A DNA stretch of 43,538 nucleotides from an uncultured Eubacterium sp. Lineage in GTDB: Bacteria > Bacillota > Clostridia > Lachnospirales > Lachnospiraceae. Under the pieces are notes generated by a model that was given only the letters and a program-made list of their open reading frames with translations, was not told the origin of the DNA and made no database searches. Of this stretch, positions 16,817 to 25,458 are shown piece after piece (the first letter of the stretch is position 1; each line of letters starts with the position of its first letter). A program made the translations under genes and the position numbers. Where the stretch lies: the NCBI GenBank assembly GCA_910580075.1, contig CAJTVR010000018.1, positions 15,701-59,238 of the forward strand, given 5' to 3'.

Positions 16817-17584
16817 ATGAAAAAGTATGCAGTAATTACCGGAGCAAGTTCCGGTATCGGAGCAGAATTTGCAAAACAGCTTGCAAGACAGGGCTATTCT
16901 CTGATCCTGACTGCCCGCAGAAAAAGCCGGTTAGAAAAACTTGCCAGACACCTGCGCACAGACTGTGATATCATCACTGCAGATTTAACAGACCTTAGTG
17001 AATGCAGGCGGGTTTATGATAAGATTGCAGATAAAAATATTGAAATATTTATTAATAATGCAGGATTCGGAGACTGCAGCCCGTTTCTGGAAGGTGATCT
17101 GGAAAAAGAAATGCAAATGATCGATTTAAATATACGGGCTGTGCACTTCTTTACAAAACGTATCCTTCAAAAAATGCAGAAAGCAAATTACGGGTATCTG
17201 TTAAATGTAGCATCCAGCGCAGGCCTGATTCCCGCCGGTCCTTATATGGCATCCTATTATGCTGCAAAATCGTATGTTACAAGCCTGACAAGAGCCATTG
17301 CAGCTGAATCAGCCGACCAGGGCAGCAATGTATATATCGGCTGTCTGTGTCCGGGACCTGTGGATACAGAGTTTAACCATGTTGCAAATGTTCAGTTTAA
17401 ATTAAAAGGCATTACAGCTGCATCCTGTGTTTCTTATGCCTTAAAGCAGATGAAACGGCATAAAACTGTAATCATACCATCTTTTTATATGCGTATTCTC
17501 ATCTTTGGAGGACATTTTATTCCAGAACCGCTATATATCCGTCTGGTTTCCTGCCAGCAAAAGAATAAAATATACAAAAAATAA
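16817..17584 (+). CDS. Short-chain dehydrogenase/reductase
   Basis: NAD(P)-dependent classical SDR, 255 aa. The cofactor motif TGASSGIG is at residues 8-15. NNAG is present, as are the catalytic Ser in NVASSAG and YxxxK (YYAAKSY). The C-terminus has a hydrophobic, basic stretch (FYMRILIFGGHFIPEPLYIRL) that may touch the membrane, as in DltE-like/YqjQ-like SDRs. Substrate unknown. AAAGGAG sits 8 nt before the ATG. It probably shares a transcript with the upstream permease (28-nt gap). Confidence 0.85.
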   Translation: MKKYAVITGASSGIGAEFAKQLARQGYSLILTARRKSRLEKLARHLRTDCDIITADLTDLSECRRVYDKIADKNIEIFINNAGFGDCSPFLEGDLEKEMQMIDLNIRAVHFFTKRILQKMQKANYGYLLNVASSAGLIPAGPYMASYYAAKSYVTSLTRAIAAESADQGSNVYIGCLCPGPVDTEFNHVANVQFKLKGITAASCVSYALKQMKRHKTVIIPSFYMRILIFGGHFIPEPLYIRLVSCQQKNKIYKK

Positions 17585-17664
17585 GCGGCACACCAGAATG
17601 GTAATTCATCATAAACCGGCTTACAGCTGCATATGTTAAACTAAAACATCACTGCGGAGCATCT

Positions 17665-18528
17665 ATGAAACTGATAAAGTCCAAAACGCTCCTGGCTGCT
17701 TTTGCACTTGCAGCCGCATTTGCTGCAGGCCGCATGACAGCATCCGGTCTGACAAAGCTGCAGAGCACGTACGCCATTGTACCTCAGGCAGAAAACTGGG
17801 GACTTGGATTCGGAGAAAAGGGTTCTCAAAAACAGCCTTCTGGAAATGTGACTGCAGACGAACTCAGGCAGAATCATGCTTTTTATGTAGGAAATGATAA
17901 AGAAAAAAACATTTATCTGACCTTTGACTGCGGCTATGAAAACGGCAACACAGAAAAAATCCTTAAGGCTTTAAAAAAACACAATGCCAAAGGAACTTTT
18001 TTCGTAGTCGGCCATTTTCTGGAAACAAGCCCTGATCTTGTAAAACAGATGCTGAAAGAAGGCCATGCCGTTGGCAATCATACATATCATCATCCGGATA
18101 TGTCATCTATTTCAACAAAAGAAAGTTTTCAAAAGGAACTAGACGATAATGCAGCTTTGTTCAAACAGATTACAGGTGAAGAAATGTCTGCTTATTACAG
18201 GCCCCCGCAGGGGAAATACAGTGCCGTCAACTTAAAAATGGCAAAAGACCTCGGATATCACACCTTTTTCTGGAGCCTTGCATACGTAGACTGGTACGAA
18301 GACAAACAGCCTTCACATGATGAGGCATTTGATAAACTGACTGGCCGTATTCATCCGGGCGCTATTGTCCTTTTGCACAGTACCTCAAAGACAAACGGTG
18401 AGATTTTAGACCAGCTTTTGACAAAATGGGAAGATATGGGCTATACATTTCAGCCATTATCTCATTTAATCAGCCAGACAGAAAACCCGTCAGATCATGA
18501 AGCAAAAGAAAACAGCGAAATCAGATAA
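17665..18528 (+). CDS. pdaA: Polysaccharide deacetylase, PdaA type (delta-lactam-forming)
   Basis: Removes the N-acetyl group from muramic acid in spore-cortex peptidoglycan, a step toward muramic delta-lactam. The N-terminal hydrophobic anchor or signal (LLAAFALAAAFAAG) is followed by a NodB-homology domain at about 75-270. PdaA-specific features are YLTFDCGYENGNTEKIL (instead of the usual TFDDGP), TFFVVGHF, GNHTYHHPDM with metal-binding histidines, YYRPPQGKYS, the VDWYED segment and HPGAIVLLHSTS. At 287 aa the length is typical. It supports an endospore-forming host. The ribosome site is weak (CGGAG). Closed by a terminator just after the stop. Confidence 0.85.
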   Translation: MKLIKSKTLLAAFALAAAFAAGRMTASGLTKLQSTYAIVPQAENWGLGFGEKGSQKQPSGNVTADELRQNHAFYVGNDKEKNIYLTFDCGYENGNTEKILKALKKHNAKGTFFVVGHFLETSPDLVKQMLKEGHAVGNHTYHHPDMSSISTKESFQKELDDNAALFKQITGEEMSAYYRPPQGKYSAVNLKMAKDLGYHTFFWSLAYVDWYEDKQPSHDEAFDKLTGRIHPGAIVLLHSTSKTNGEILDQLLTKWEDMGYTFQPLSHLISQTENPSDHEAKENSEIR

Positions 18529-18540
18529 ATGATATTTCAA

Positions 18541-18577
18541 AAGGAGCTGTCCTGAAATTTATGTCAGAACAGTTCTT
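18541..18577 (+). terminator. Rho-independent terminator of pdaA
   Basis: Stem AAGGAGCTGT-x-CTGA with TCAG-x-ACAGTTCTTT (two G-U pairs) and a run of seven T. It lies inside the longest frame of the sigma-factor gene, so that gene starts downstream. Confidence 0.75.
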
Positions 18578-18601
18578 TTTTTATAATTTTTTTCTATTTT
18601 C

Positions 18602-18627
18602 TGTAACAAAATGCTTTCAGATCGGAT
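18602..18627 (+). promoter_or_regulatory. Possible ECF-type promoter upstream of the sigma gene
   Basis: TGTAAC, 15-nt spacer, CGGAT: the AAC plus CG pattern of ECF-dependent promoters, 54 nt before the sigma start codon. It would allow self-activation. Weak evidence. Confidence 0.25.
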
Positions 18628-18680
18628 ATATCTTACAAAGGCCGGGTATTACAGACCGGCTGAAAGAAAGAAGGCGCTTC

Positions 18681-19187
18681 ATGGATGAACTATATAGCCA
18701 GAATGCAAAAATTGTATATTATTTCCTGTATAAAAAATGTCATGACAGACAGCTTGCAGAAGACCTGACACAGGAAACTTTTTTGCAGGCCTATCAGTCA
18801 ATTGAACGTTTTGACGGATCCTGCAAAATTTCAGTCTGGCTGTGTCAGATTGCCAAACATCTGCTATACCGCCACTGGGAAAAACAAAAACGGGAAATTC
18901 CCATGGACCTGGAAATGCAGGATATCTCCTCAAAATCTGAAACAGCGGACGCAGGACCGCAGGATACCGCCTGGCACCAGGCTTCTGTACGGATTGAACT
19001 TATTGATGTGTTAAAAGAAATGCAAAAACTTCCTGCGGAAAGAAGAGAAGTCATTTACCTGCGCATTACCGGTGCACTCTCTTTTAAAGAAATCGGTGAA
19101 ATCATGGGGAAAAGTGAAAACTGGGCACGGGTCAGTTTCTATCGCGGAAAAGAACAGCTTTTGAAAGGAAGAATGAATTATGAATGA
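18681..19187 (+). CDS. ECF RNA polymerase sigma factor
   Basis: Extracytoplasmic-function sigma factor, 168 aa. Region 2 runs from about residue 5 to 70 (DLTQETFLQAYQSIERFDG, then VWLCQIAKHLLYRHWEKQKRE for -10 contact). Region 4 covers about 115-165 (LPAERREVIYLRI ... SFKEIGEIMGKSENWARVSFYRGKEQL). MDELYSQN at 18681 is chosen because it follows AAGGCG and begins where family members begin; longer frames pass through the pdaA terminator. It overlaps the next gene by 8 nt (translational coupling), and that gene encodes its anti-sigma partner. Confidence 0.88.
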   Translation: MDELYSQNAKIVYYFLYKKCHDRQLAEDLTQETFLQAYQSIERFDGSCKISVWLCQIAKHLLYRHWEKQKREIPMDLEMQDISSKSETADAGPQDTAWHQASVRIELIDVLKEMQKLPAERREVIYLRITGALSFKEIGEIMGKSENWARVSFYRGKEQLLKGRMNYE

Positions 19188-19998
19188 AAATAATAAATTT
19201 AATTGTAATATTATAAAAGACCTGCTTCCTTCCTACTTAGAAGGCATCTGTTCACAGGATACAAAAAATATCGTGGACGAACATCTGAGGGAATGTGACG
19301 CATGCAGACAGCTGAAAGATCTGCTTCAGGAAACAGAACTGATATCTGACCAGACAGAATGCCGTCAGATCAACTATATAAAAAAATCAAAACATCATTT
19401 TATAAAACTGGGTGCTTTTTCAACGATTCTTCTTGCAGCACTAGTTTTAACCGGACTCATAGCATCTGCCAAAAATAATATTTACAGTGCAAACATATAC
19501 TATGTATTTCTGCCAGTTCTGCTGCTTATAACAAGAGCGGTGATTCCAATGCCAGTTCATCATGAACCAGTACAACGGCTGCAAAAGATTACGGCTCTGG
19601 TCAGTGCAGCATGTACTTTATATGCTTTTATTCTTACAGCTGCTATTCTCTATTCATTATACAAATACCAGTTTCTGCCGTTTCACTTAACCCCTGATCA
19701 GGCAGGACCTTTTATTGATATACAGCTTACAGCCATCATATTACTTCAGGCAGTTTTTTATATAACCGGGCTTTTCTATATTCTGAAAGGCAAAAATGTC
19801 AGTTTTTCATGTATGGGTATTTATCTGACCGGCGGTTTTCTTGCCTTACGGCTGATGACATTTTTAAGACAGCTGACAGACCTGTCACTTCTTTATAAAA
19901 CACTGATCATTCCGGTTATCTTTCTTCTTTTAGAAGGAATCTGCACAATACTGCTGTTATCTGTATTACAAGGCACTCTGCAGAAAAATAAACTGTAA
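19180..19998 (+). CDS. Zinc-finger anti-sigma factor, multi-pass membrane
   Basis: Partner of the ECF sigma factor just upstream. The N-terminal cytosolic ZAS/zf-HC2 domain (residues 1-50) has the HX3CX2C motif (HLRECDAC). The rest contains about six TM helices (residues ~70-95, 105-125, 140-165, 178-200, 208-228 and 235-262). So many helices make it a sensor-like anti-sigma rather than the single-pass RsiW type. It probably releases the sigma factor on envelope stress. Length 272 aa. The start overlaps the sigma stop. Confidence 0.82.
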   Translation: MNENNKFNCNIIKDLLPSYLEGICSQDTKNIVDEHLRECDACRQLKDLLQETELISDQTECRQINYIKKSKHHFIKLGAFSTILLAALVLTGLIASAKNNIYSANIYYVFLPVLLLITRAVIPMPVHHEPVQRLQKITALVSAACTLYAFILTAAILYSLYKYQFLPFHLTPDQAGPFIDIQLTAIILLQAVFYITGLFYILKGKNVSFSCMGIYLTGGFLALRLMTFLRQLTDLSLLYKTLIIPVIFLLLEGICTILLLSVLQGTLQKNKL

Positions 19999-20105
19999 AT
20001 CTTCCTTATAATAATGTATTTTGAAAAAAGAACTTGTAGACAGGCATGAGTTATGTTATTTTATTAGTATCAGTAAATAAACGGCGTATAAAAGGGGGAA
20101 TCATC

Positions 20106-21179
20106 ATGCCACAAAAAACAAAAAAAAACCTAAGCCTTGTGCTGGTAATCGCGCTCATCTGCATGCTGCTGACCGGATGTTCGGATATTACCGAAATCAC
20201 ACTGAACGAAAACGGAGCTGGCAGCTATAAAGAAACCGTGACTATGTCAAAAAATCTTTTAGATACTGCCACGGGCGGAATGGTAACTGATGATACAATG
20301 AAAAACTATCTGCAAAACATGTATCCACAGGCAGAAATAGCTATTTCTGATGAAGCAGTAAATGGTACAGACTCAAAAGTTATTCATGCGGATATGAAAT
20401 TTAAAAATACTTCAGAATTCCAGCAGATTCTGTCTAACCGTGATATGTTTTCTGTAAAATTTACGAAAAATTATTTTTCAAGATCACCGATTTATATGCC
20501 TGTAGAAGGAGAAGACACCGGAAGCAGTATATCCGATGACTTGCAGACTGCAATCGGCTCAAACAATGCTCTTTTAGAAGCAGTTTCTTCAGAGCTTAAA
20601 AATTTGCAGGTAAAAATGACAATTACATTTCCATATCCGGTTACCGCAACGAACGGTGCTGTACAGGAAGACGGCAAAACCGTTGAATGGAATATGCAGA
20701 ATATGGAAGACCGCAGCCGGCTTTATGCAGTCTTTCAGGAAACGAATTCTTTAAAAGCACCACAATTTACTGGCGCTGCAGACGGCAAATATTACAATAC
20801 AGGTGTAACATTAAAAGCTGAATCTGAAAATCTGTTAGATTATATTGATGTAGACGGGCAGAAAGTTGAATCTGATTATCTGTTTTTATCAGAAGAAAGC
20901 GCTTACCATATCACCGCAGCTGATATCAATGGAAACGTCAGCCAGATCTCATTCCGCATCGATACGACAAAACCTTCAGTCAGCGGCGTAGTTAATGGTA
21001 AAACATATAAGAGCGCCAGAACTATTCGTTTCTCAGACAAAGGTAGCGGCATCAAAAAAGCTTCTTTAAATGGAACTGCGATAAAGTCAGGAAAAACTGT
21101 ATCGAAAAAAGGAACTTATACACTTGCTGTAACAGATAAAGCAGGAAATAAAAAAACTGTAAAGTTCAAGATCAAATAA
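20106..21179 (+). CDS. Lipoprotein with C-terminal Ig-like repeats, unknown function
   Basis: Predicted surface lipoprotein of 357 aa. The lipobox LLTGC is near residue 23, after a hydrophobic signal (LSLVLVIALICMLLTG). The N-terminal half (to about 215) is an alpha/beta domain of unknown type (ITEITLNENGAGSYKETVTM). It resembles the beta-rich start of other Clostridial LppX-like lipoproteins, but no family is claimed. The C-terminal half has two Ig-like segments (about 220-285 and 290-357), with the conserved RIDTTKPSVSG and YTLAVTDKAGNKKTV. The start is fixed by GGGGGAA; an upstream 20-residue extension lacks one. It may belong to the regulon of the ECF pair upstream, but the 107-nt gap suggests its own promoter. 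Confidence 0.75.
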   Translation: MPQKTKKNLSLVLVIALICMLLTGCSDITEITLNENGAGSYKETVTMSKNLLDTATGGMVTDDTMKNYLQNMYPQAEIAISDEAVNGTDSKVIHADMKFKNTSEFQQILSNRDMFSVKFTKNYFSRSPIYMPVEGEDTGSSISDDLQTAIGSNNALLEAVSSELKNLQVKMTITFPYPVTATNGAVQEDGKTVEWNMQNMEDRSRLYAVFQETNSLKAPQFTGAADGKYYNTGVTLKAESENLLDYIDVDGQKVESDYLFLSEESAYHITAADINGNVSQISFRIDTTKPSVSGVVNGKTYKSARTIRFSDKGSGIKKASLNGTAIKSGKTVSKKGTYTLAVTDKAGNKKTVKFKIK

Positions 21180-21214
21180 ATAAAATCCTTTTATAAAATA
21201 AAAGTTCATTTATG

Positions 21215-21260
21215 CACAATTGGTTCGAATATCCGAAACAGGATATTCGAACCAATTGTG
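21215..21260. repeat. 20-bp perfect inverted repeat before lgt
   Basis: Two 20-bp arms (core GGTTCGAATATCC / GGATATTCGAACC) around the 6-nt loop GAAACA. There is no T-run on either side, so it is not a standard terminator. It lies 37 nt before the lgt start codon. Confidence 0.8.
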
Positions 21261-21297
21261 TTAAAAATCAAACTGAAATCTGACAGGAGAATACGGA

Positions 21298-22068
21298 ATG
21301 TTAAATAATATACAAATAGGCCCGCTGACCATTCATATGTACGGGCTGATGGTTGGCATTGGTTTTGCAGCGGCTTATATGATCAGCTGTAAACAGGCAG
21401 AAAAAAAAGGATTAAACAGCGATATCATCTGGGGCATATTAATCTGTGCCATATTGGGAATACTGATTGGAAGCCGTCTTTTATTTTATGCTGTAAGCAT
21501 TCCTCAGATTATAAAAGATCCCTCTATTTTGTGGAATTTTAAAAACGGCTATGTTGTCTATGGCGGACTCATTTTTGGTGTTTTGTTTGGTTATATTTAC
21601 TGTATGAAAAAAAAGGTTTCTTTTTTTAAATATTTAGACCTTGCGATGCCGTCTGTCTCTGTAGCCCAGGGCTTTGGCAGAATCGGCTGTTTCTTTGCAG
21701 GCTGCTGTTATGGCAGAGAAACAGATTCCTGGTTTTATATTATATATACGCACTCAGACTTTGCACCAAACAATACAGCACTGATTCCTACGCAGCTTCT
21801 ATCAAGTGCTGGAAATTTTGTTATTGCAGCTGTATTATTCTGGTATTCCTCAAAATCAAAAACAGACGGCTCAACCGGCGCTTTCTATATGATTTTATAC
21901 AGTACTGGAAGATTTATCATCGAAATATTCCGCAATGACAACCGCGGATTTATAGGCAGTCTGTCTACTTCGCAGCTGATTTCTATTGCTGTATTCATTC
22001 TGGGAATCCTTTTCATGGCGGTTCTCAAAAAAAGAGATACTAAAATTAAAACTTTATCAGATTTTTGA
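21298..22068 (+). CDS. lgt: Prolipoprotein diacylglyceryl transferase
   Basis: Transfers diacylglycerol from phosphatidylglycerol to the lipobox cysteine, the first step of lipoprotein maturation. Seven hydrophobic helices in 256 aa. Recognised from GPLTIHMYGLMVGIGF near the N-terminus and the signature GFGRIGCFFAGCCYG (phospholipid-binding Arg), plus PTQLLSS. One oddity: the conserved HGG motif reads VVYGGLIFG, with Tyr where E. coli Lgt has its functionally important His103. This may mark a clostridial subfamily or a paralogue. Two lipoproteins are encoded close by (20106 and 23487). AGGAG precedes the start. Confidence 0.88.
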   Translation: MLNNIQIGPLTIHMYGLMVGIGFAAAYMISCKQAEKKGLNSDIIWGILICAILGILIGSRLLFYAVSIPQIIKDPSILWNFKNGYVVYGGLIFGVLFGYIYCMKKKVSFFKYLDLAMPSVSVAQGFGRIGCFFAGCCYGRETDSWFYIIYTHSDFAPNNTALIPTQLLSSAGNFVIAAVLFWYSSKSKTDGSTGAFYMILYSTGRFIIEIFRNDNRGFIGSLSTSQLISIAVFILGILFMAVLKKRDTKIKTLSDF

Positions 22069-22159
22069 AACTTCCATACAGCCTTTTACGTCTATTATTA
22101 TGTAGTAATTTCTGCCAGTTAAAGACAAGAGCAGGCAGACAAATCAGGAGGTTTTCGTT

Positions 22160-23446
22160 ATGAATGATAACATGAAATATTCTGCAGAATCTGCAGAAAA
22201 AAAATCAGAAGGAAAACGTGCAGTAAAAACCGTCATTTCTGCAGCGCTTGCCGGGTGTCTGATTACCAGTCTCGGACTGAATATTTATCAGGCCAGCCGG
22301 GATGCAGAGCAAAACAAAAAAGTAAATAAATTTATTGATGACCAGCTCGAACGGCAGGCAAAGGAAGCTGAAAAGGAAAATACGTATCAGGAAGACGGCT
22401 ACATGATTGGCGATCAGTATGAAATCCGAAGCACAGCCCATATCTCAGATGCATACAAAAGCGGAAATGATGCAGGATTGGAAGACGAAGACAAAGAAAC
22501 ACTGCAGATGGCTTCCGATGTTTTGAAAGAAATTATCAAAAAAGACATGAACAGTTATGAAAAAGAACTTGCTGTGTACGACTGGATGTACAAAAATATC
22601 GGGCAGGGGCGAGGATCTGTCGTAACGCTTCCTGGCAGCAGAGGGAGCGCATTTACACCTCATGACGTATTATCCGGACAGAGTTCTGTCTGCGTCGGAT
22701 ATGCAACAACATTCCGTCTGTTTATGAATATGCTGGATATGGACTGCCATATCGTCCATAATGAATATCATTCATGGGATATGGTTCAGCTTGATGACAA
22801 TGAATGGTATCAGGTAGATATTTATACCGATGTTTCCGGCAAATGTGAATACCAGAATTTTAATATGACAGATAAAATTGCACGAAGTTCTCACGACTGG
22901 GACGATTCTGCGCTTCCTGAAGCGAAGGGACTTAAATATTCCTATGCAGTACAAAACAGCAAAGAGCTGAAAAATATTTATGCAGTTCCTGCAAAAATCA
23001 AAAAATGTCTGGATAAGAAAAAATCGTCTGCTTATTTTAAATTCGAAAAACCTCTGAAGAGGGAAGAACTTCCAATTGCAGATTTATTATTAAACCAGAT
23101 GAATACGGCAATGATGTCTCTGCCAGGTTTCGAAAATCACAGCATGTCCGGTATGTGGTATCAGGATGAGCAGGACCAATATATCCTGGCTGTATTCATT
23201 CAAAATTACGCAGAATCTGATGTATCTGGTTTTGATGAAACATCGCCGGAAGGCAAAAAACTAATCAAAGCAGTTGCCGAAGCTTTCGGCACGGATACAC
23301 CGGAAACTTCCAGTGAAAATTCTGATACAGATGATTCAGAAACTGATGATTCAAAGACTGATGATTCTGATACAAAAGAAGATCTTCCTGCAAAAGACAT
23401 CGTAGAACGTGAAACTGTAAATATGAAAACTTCATACAGATTCTAA
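22160..23446 (+). CDS. Membrane-anchored transglutaminase-like protein
   Basis: Type II membrane-anchored or secreted protein, 428 aa. A single TM segment near residues 23-45 is followed by a coiled charged stretch. The transglutaminase/protease-like core (about 115-230) has the triad Cys178 (SSVCVGYATTFRLFMN), His204 (NEYHSWDMV) and Asp220 (WYQVDIY). The C-terminus is a Ser/Asp/Thr-rich repeat tail (DDSETDDSKTDDSDT). In Gram-positive anaerobes such proteins act on cell-wall or surface peptides, but the reaction is not known. It precedes DUF4358, MBOAT and DHHW genes with short gaps (40, 26 and 20 nt), so the four likely form an operon. Confidence 0.8.
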   Translation: MNDNMKYSAESAEKKSEGKRAVKTVISAALAGCLITSLGLNIYQASRDAEQNKKVNKFIDDQLERQAKEAEKENTYQEDGYMIGDQYEIRSTAHISDAYKSGNDAGLEDEDKETLQMASDVLKEIIKKDMNSYEKELAVYDWMYKNIGQGRGSVVTLPGSRGSAFTPHDVLSGQSSVCVGYATTFRLFMNMLDMDCHIVHNEYHSWDMVQLDDNEWYQVDIYTDVSGKCEYQNFNMTDKIARSSHDWDDSALPEAKGLKYSYAVQNSKELKNIYAVPAKIKKCLDKKKSSAYFKFEKPLKREELPIADLLLNQMNTAMMSLPGFENHSMSGMWYQDEQDQYILAVFIQNYAESDVSGFDETSPEGKKLIKAVAEAFGTDTPETSSENSDTDDSETDDSKTDDSDTKEDLPAKDIVERETVNMKTSYRF

Positions 23447-23486
23447 ATGTTTTCTGCAGAAAGTAAATAAGAAAGGAACAAGTACT

Positions 23487-23984
23487 ATGAAAAAATATAT
23501 AAGCTGTGTCCTTCTGACTGCGATGCTCGTAATGACGTCCGCCTGCACAGCCACAGATACATCCCAGGATACAGATTCAGACATATCCATATCCAGATTA
23601 CAGGAAACGATGCTTGAAGCAGATACAACCCTTCCTGAAATGACTCTGATATCCAGCGAAGATGAAAAGGCAGAGCTGAATTTTACATCCCTCGCAGATG
23701 TAAGCTATGATATAATAGATGCATATTTTTATGCCTATGCGTCTGAAGGCACTGCCGAAGAAATTGCCGTCATCAGATTAAAAGATAAAAATGACGCTTC
23801 CTCTTTAATGGATGCGCTTCATGAACATATTGACAGGCGAAAAGGGACCTTTCAGGAATATGACCCGGAACAGGTAAACATGACAGAACAGGCTGTTGTA
23901 ACCAGACATGGAAATTATATCGCACTCATTATCTGTTCCAAAAACGGTATGGTCCAGAAAGCATTCCAATCCTGTTTTGAATAA
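23487..23984 (+). CDS. DUF4358-family lipoprotein
   Basis: 165 aa. The lipobox-like VMTSAC is at about residue 20 after a short signal, giving a predicted lipoprotein. The body matches the DUF4358 pattern: an acidic start, YDIIDAYFYAYASEGTAEEIAVIRLKDKNDASSLMDAL, and a C-terminal YIALIICSKNG strand. DUF4358 proteins commonly sit beside MBOAT acyltransferases and DHHW proteins in Lachnospiraceae, exactly as here, suggesting an accessory role in acylating an exported polymer. No catalytic motif is visible. Confidence 0.8.
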   Translation: MKKYISCVLLTAMLVMTSACTATDTSQDTDSDISISRLQETMLEADTTLPEMTLISSEDEKAELNFTSLADVSYDIIDAYFYAYASEGTAEEIAVIRLKDKNDASSLMDALHEHIDRRKGTFQEYDPEQVNMTEQAVVTRHGNYIALIICSKNGMVQKAFQSCFE

Positions 23985-24010
23985 ATTTGTAATGTAAAGG
24001 AGACAATCGC

Positions 24011-25438
24011 ATGGTCTTTAGCAGTATTGTATTTTTATGCATATTTTTTCCTGCAGTCGTTATCCTGTATTATACATGTCCCAAGCGGCTGAGAAATTTC
24101 TTTCTGCTTCTGGCAAGCCTTTTGTTCTATGCATGGGGCGAACCCAGATATATTGTGATCATGCTCTTTTCCACAATCTTTGATTACTGTAATGGGAGAT
24201 TTTTGGAATATTTTATATCAAAGGGCAGAAAACATACATTTGGCAGACTGGTTCTCATTATATCTGTAATTGGAAACCTTGGCATTTTATGCTTTTTTAA
24301 ATATACAGATTTTGCAGTTACTATTATAAATTCTGTGGCGGGAACTGATTATTCTCTGCTTGGCCTGGCGCTGCCAATCGGTATTTCCTTTTATACATTC
24401 CAGACAATGTCGTATACTATAGACGTCTATCGCGGAAATGTTACTGCACAGCATAATCTGATATCTTTTGGTATGTATGTCTGCATGTTCCCGCAGCTGA
24501 TTGCAGGACCGATTGTCCGTTACAGCGATATTCAAAACGAAATAAATACACGTAAAACCTCATTATCACTTTGCGCCAGCGGAATGCAGCGTTTTCTGCT
24601 GGGACTTGGAAAAAAAGTTCTGCTTGCCAATCAGATCGGGGCCTTATGGGATGAAATATCCTCTCTGCAGACCGGTGATTTATCCATGGCCCTGGCCTGG
24701 CTTGGAGCATTGTCCTATACTTTTCAGATTTACTTTGATTTTTCCGGCTATTCAGATATGGCAATCGGTCTGGGGGAAATGTTTGGATTTCATTTTCCAG
24801 AAAACTTTAATTACCCATACGAGTCCAAAAGCATTACAGAATTCTGGCGCCGCTGGCATATGACATTGAGCGGATGGTTTCGGGAATATGTATATATCCC
24901 TCTGGGCGGAAATCAGAAAGGCCACGCCAGACAGATTTTTAATCTGCTTATCGTATGGTTTTTAACAGGTTTATGGCATGGTGCCGGTTGGAATTTTATT
25001 TTATGGGGATTATACTTCTTTGTACTGCTTACGCTGGAGAAACTGTTTTTACTTAATGTATTGAACCGCCTTCCTTCTTTTTTTCAGCGTCTGTATGCAC
25101 TGTTTTTGATTGTTCTTGGATGGGTTATTTTTGCCTGTGAAGATTTATCAAAACTTAAAAGTTACATCAAAATGCTGGCTGGTATCAGTGTACCTGCAGT
25201 AAACAGGCTCGCCTTATACGAATGGACTTCTCATGCAGTTTTCCTTGTCATACTGGCTGCTGCATCCACAAGCATGATGAAAAAAGCTGCTGAAAAAGTT
25301 TCACAGAAATTTCCCATGCCAGCCGGACAGGCTATACTGTTCTGGCTGAAAAGTACATGGTGTATGCTGATACTTGTATGCAGTATGGCAATGCTCGTAA
25401 GCGGCAGTTACAATCCATTTTTATATTTTCGATTTTAA
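24011..25438 (+). CDS. MBOAT-family O-acyltransferase (AlgI/DltB-like)
   Basis: Polytopic membrane acyltransferase, 475 aa, about ten TM helices. It hands acyl groups across the membrane to an exported polysaccharide or teichoic acid. Signature regions are FFLLLASLLFYAWGEP, GISFYTFQTMSYTIDVYRG, QLIAGPIVRYSDI, FDFSGYSDMAIG and NYPYESKSITEFWRRWHMTLS. The catalytic His is in GLWHGAGWNFILWG. The whole set matches AlgI-type MBOAT proteins better than DltB. It is partnered by the DHHW protein encoded 20 nt downstream. The acceptor polymer is unknown. Confidence 0.9.
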   Translation: MVFSSIVFLCIFFPAVVILYYTCPKRLRNFFLLLASLLFYAWGEPRYIVIMLFSTIFDYCNGRFLEYFISKGRKHTFGRLVLIISVIGNLGILCFFKYTDFAVTIINSVAGTDYSLLGLALPIGISFYTFQTMSYTIDVYRGNVTAQHNLISFGMYVCMFPQLIAGPIVRYSDIQNEINTRKTSLSLCASGMQRFLLGLGKKVLLANQIGALWDEISSLQTGDLSMALAWLGALSYTFQIYFDFSGYSDMAIGLGEMFGFHFPENFNYPYESKSITEFWRRWHMTLSGWFREYVYIPLGGNQKGHARQIFNLLIVWFLTGLWHGAGWNFILWGLYFFVLLTLEKLFLLNVLNRLPSFFQRLYALFLIVLGWVIFACEDLSKLKSYIKMLAGISVPAVNRLALYEWTSHAVFLVILAAASTSMMKKAAEKVSQKFPMPAGQAILFWLKSTWCMLILVCSMAMLVSGSYNPFLYFRF

Positions 25439-25458
25439 ACAGGAAAAGGGGAATTTCT

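Noticed and set aside
21215..21260. 20-bp inverted repeat read as a terminator
   Set aside because: No T-run follows the stem on either strand.
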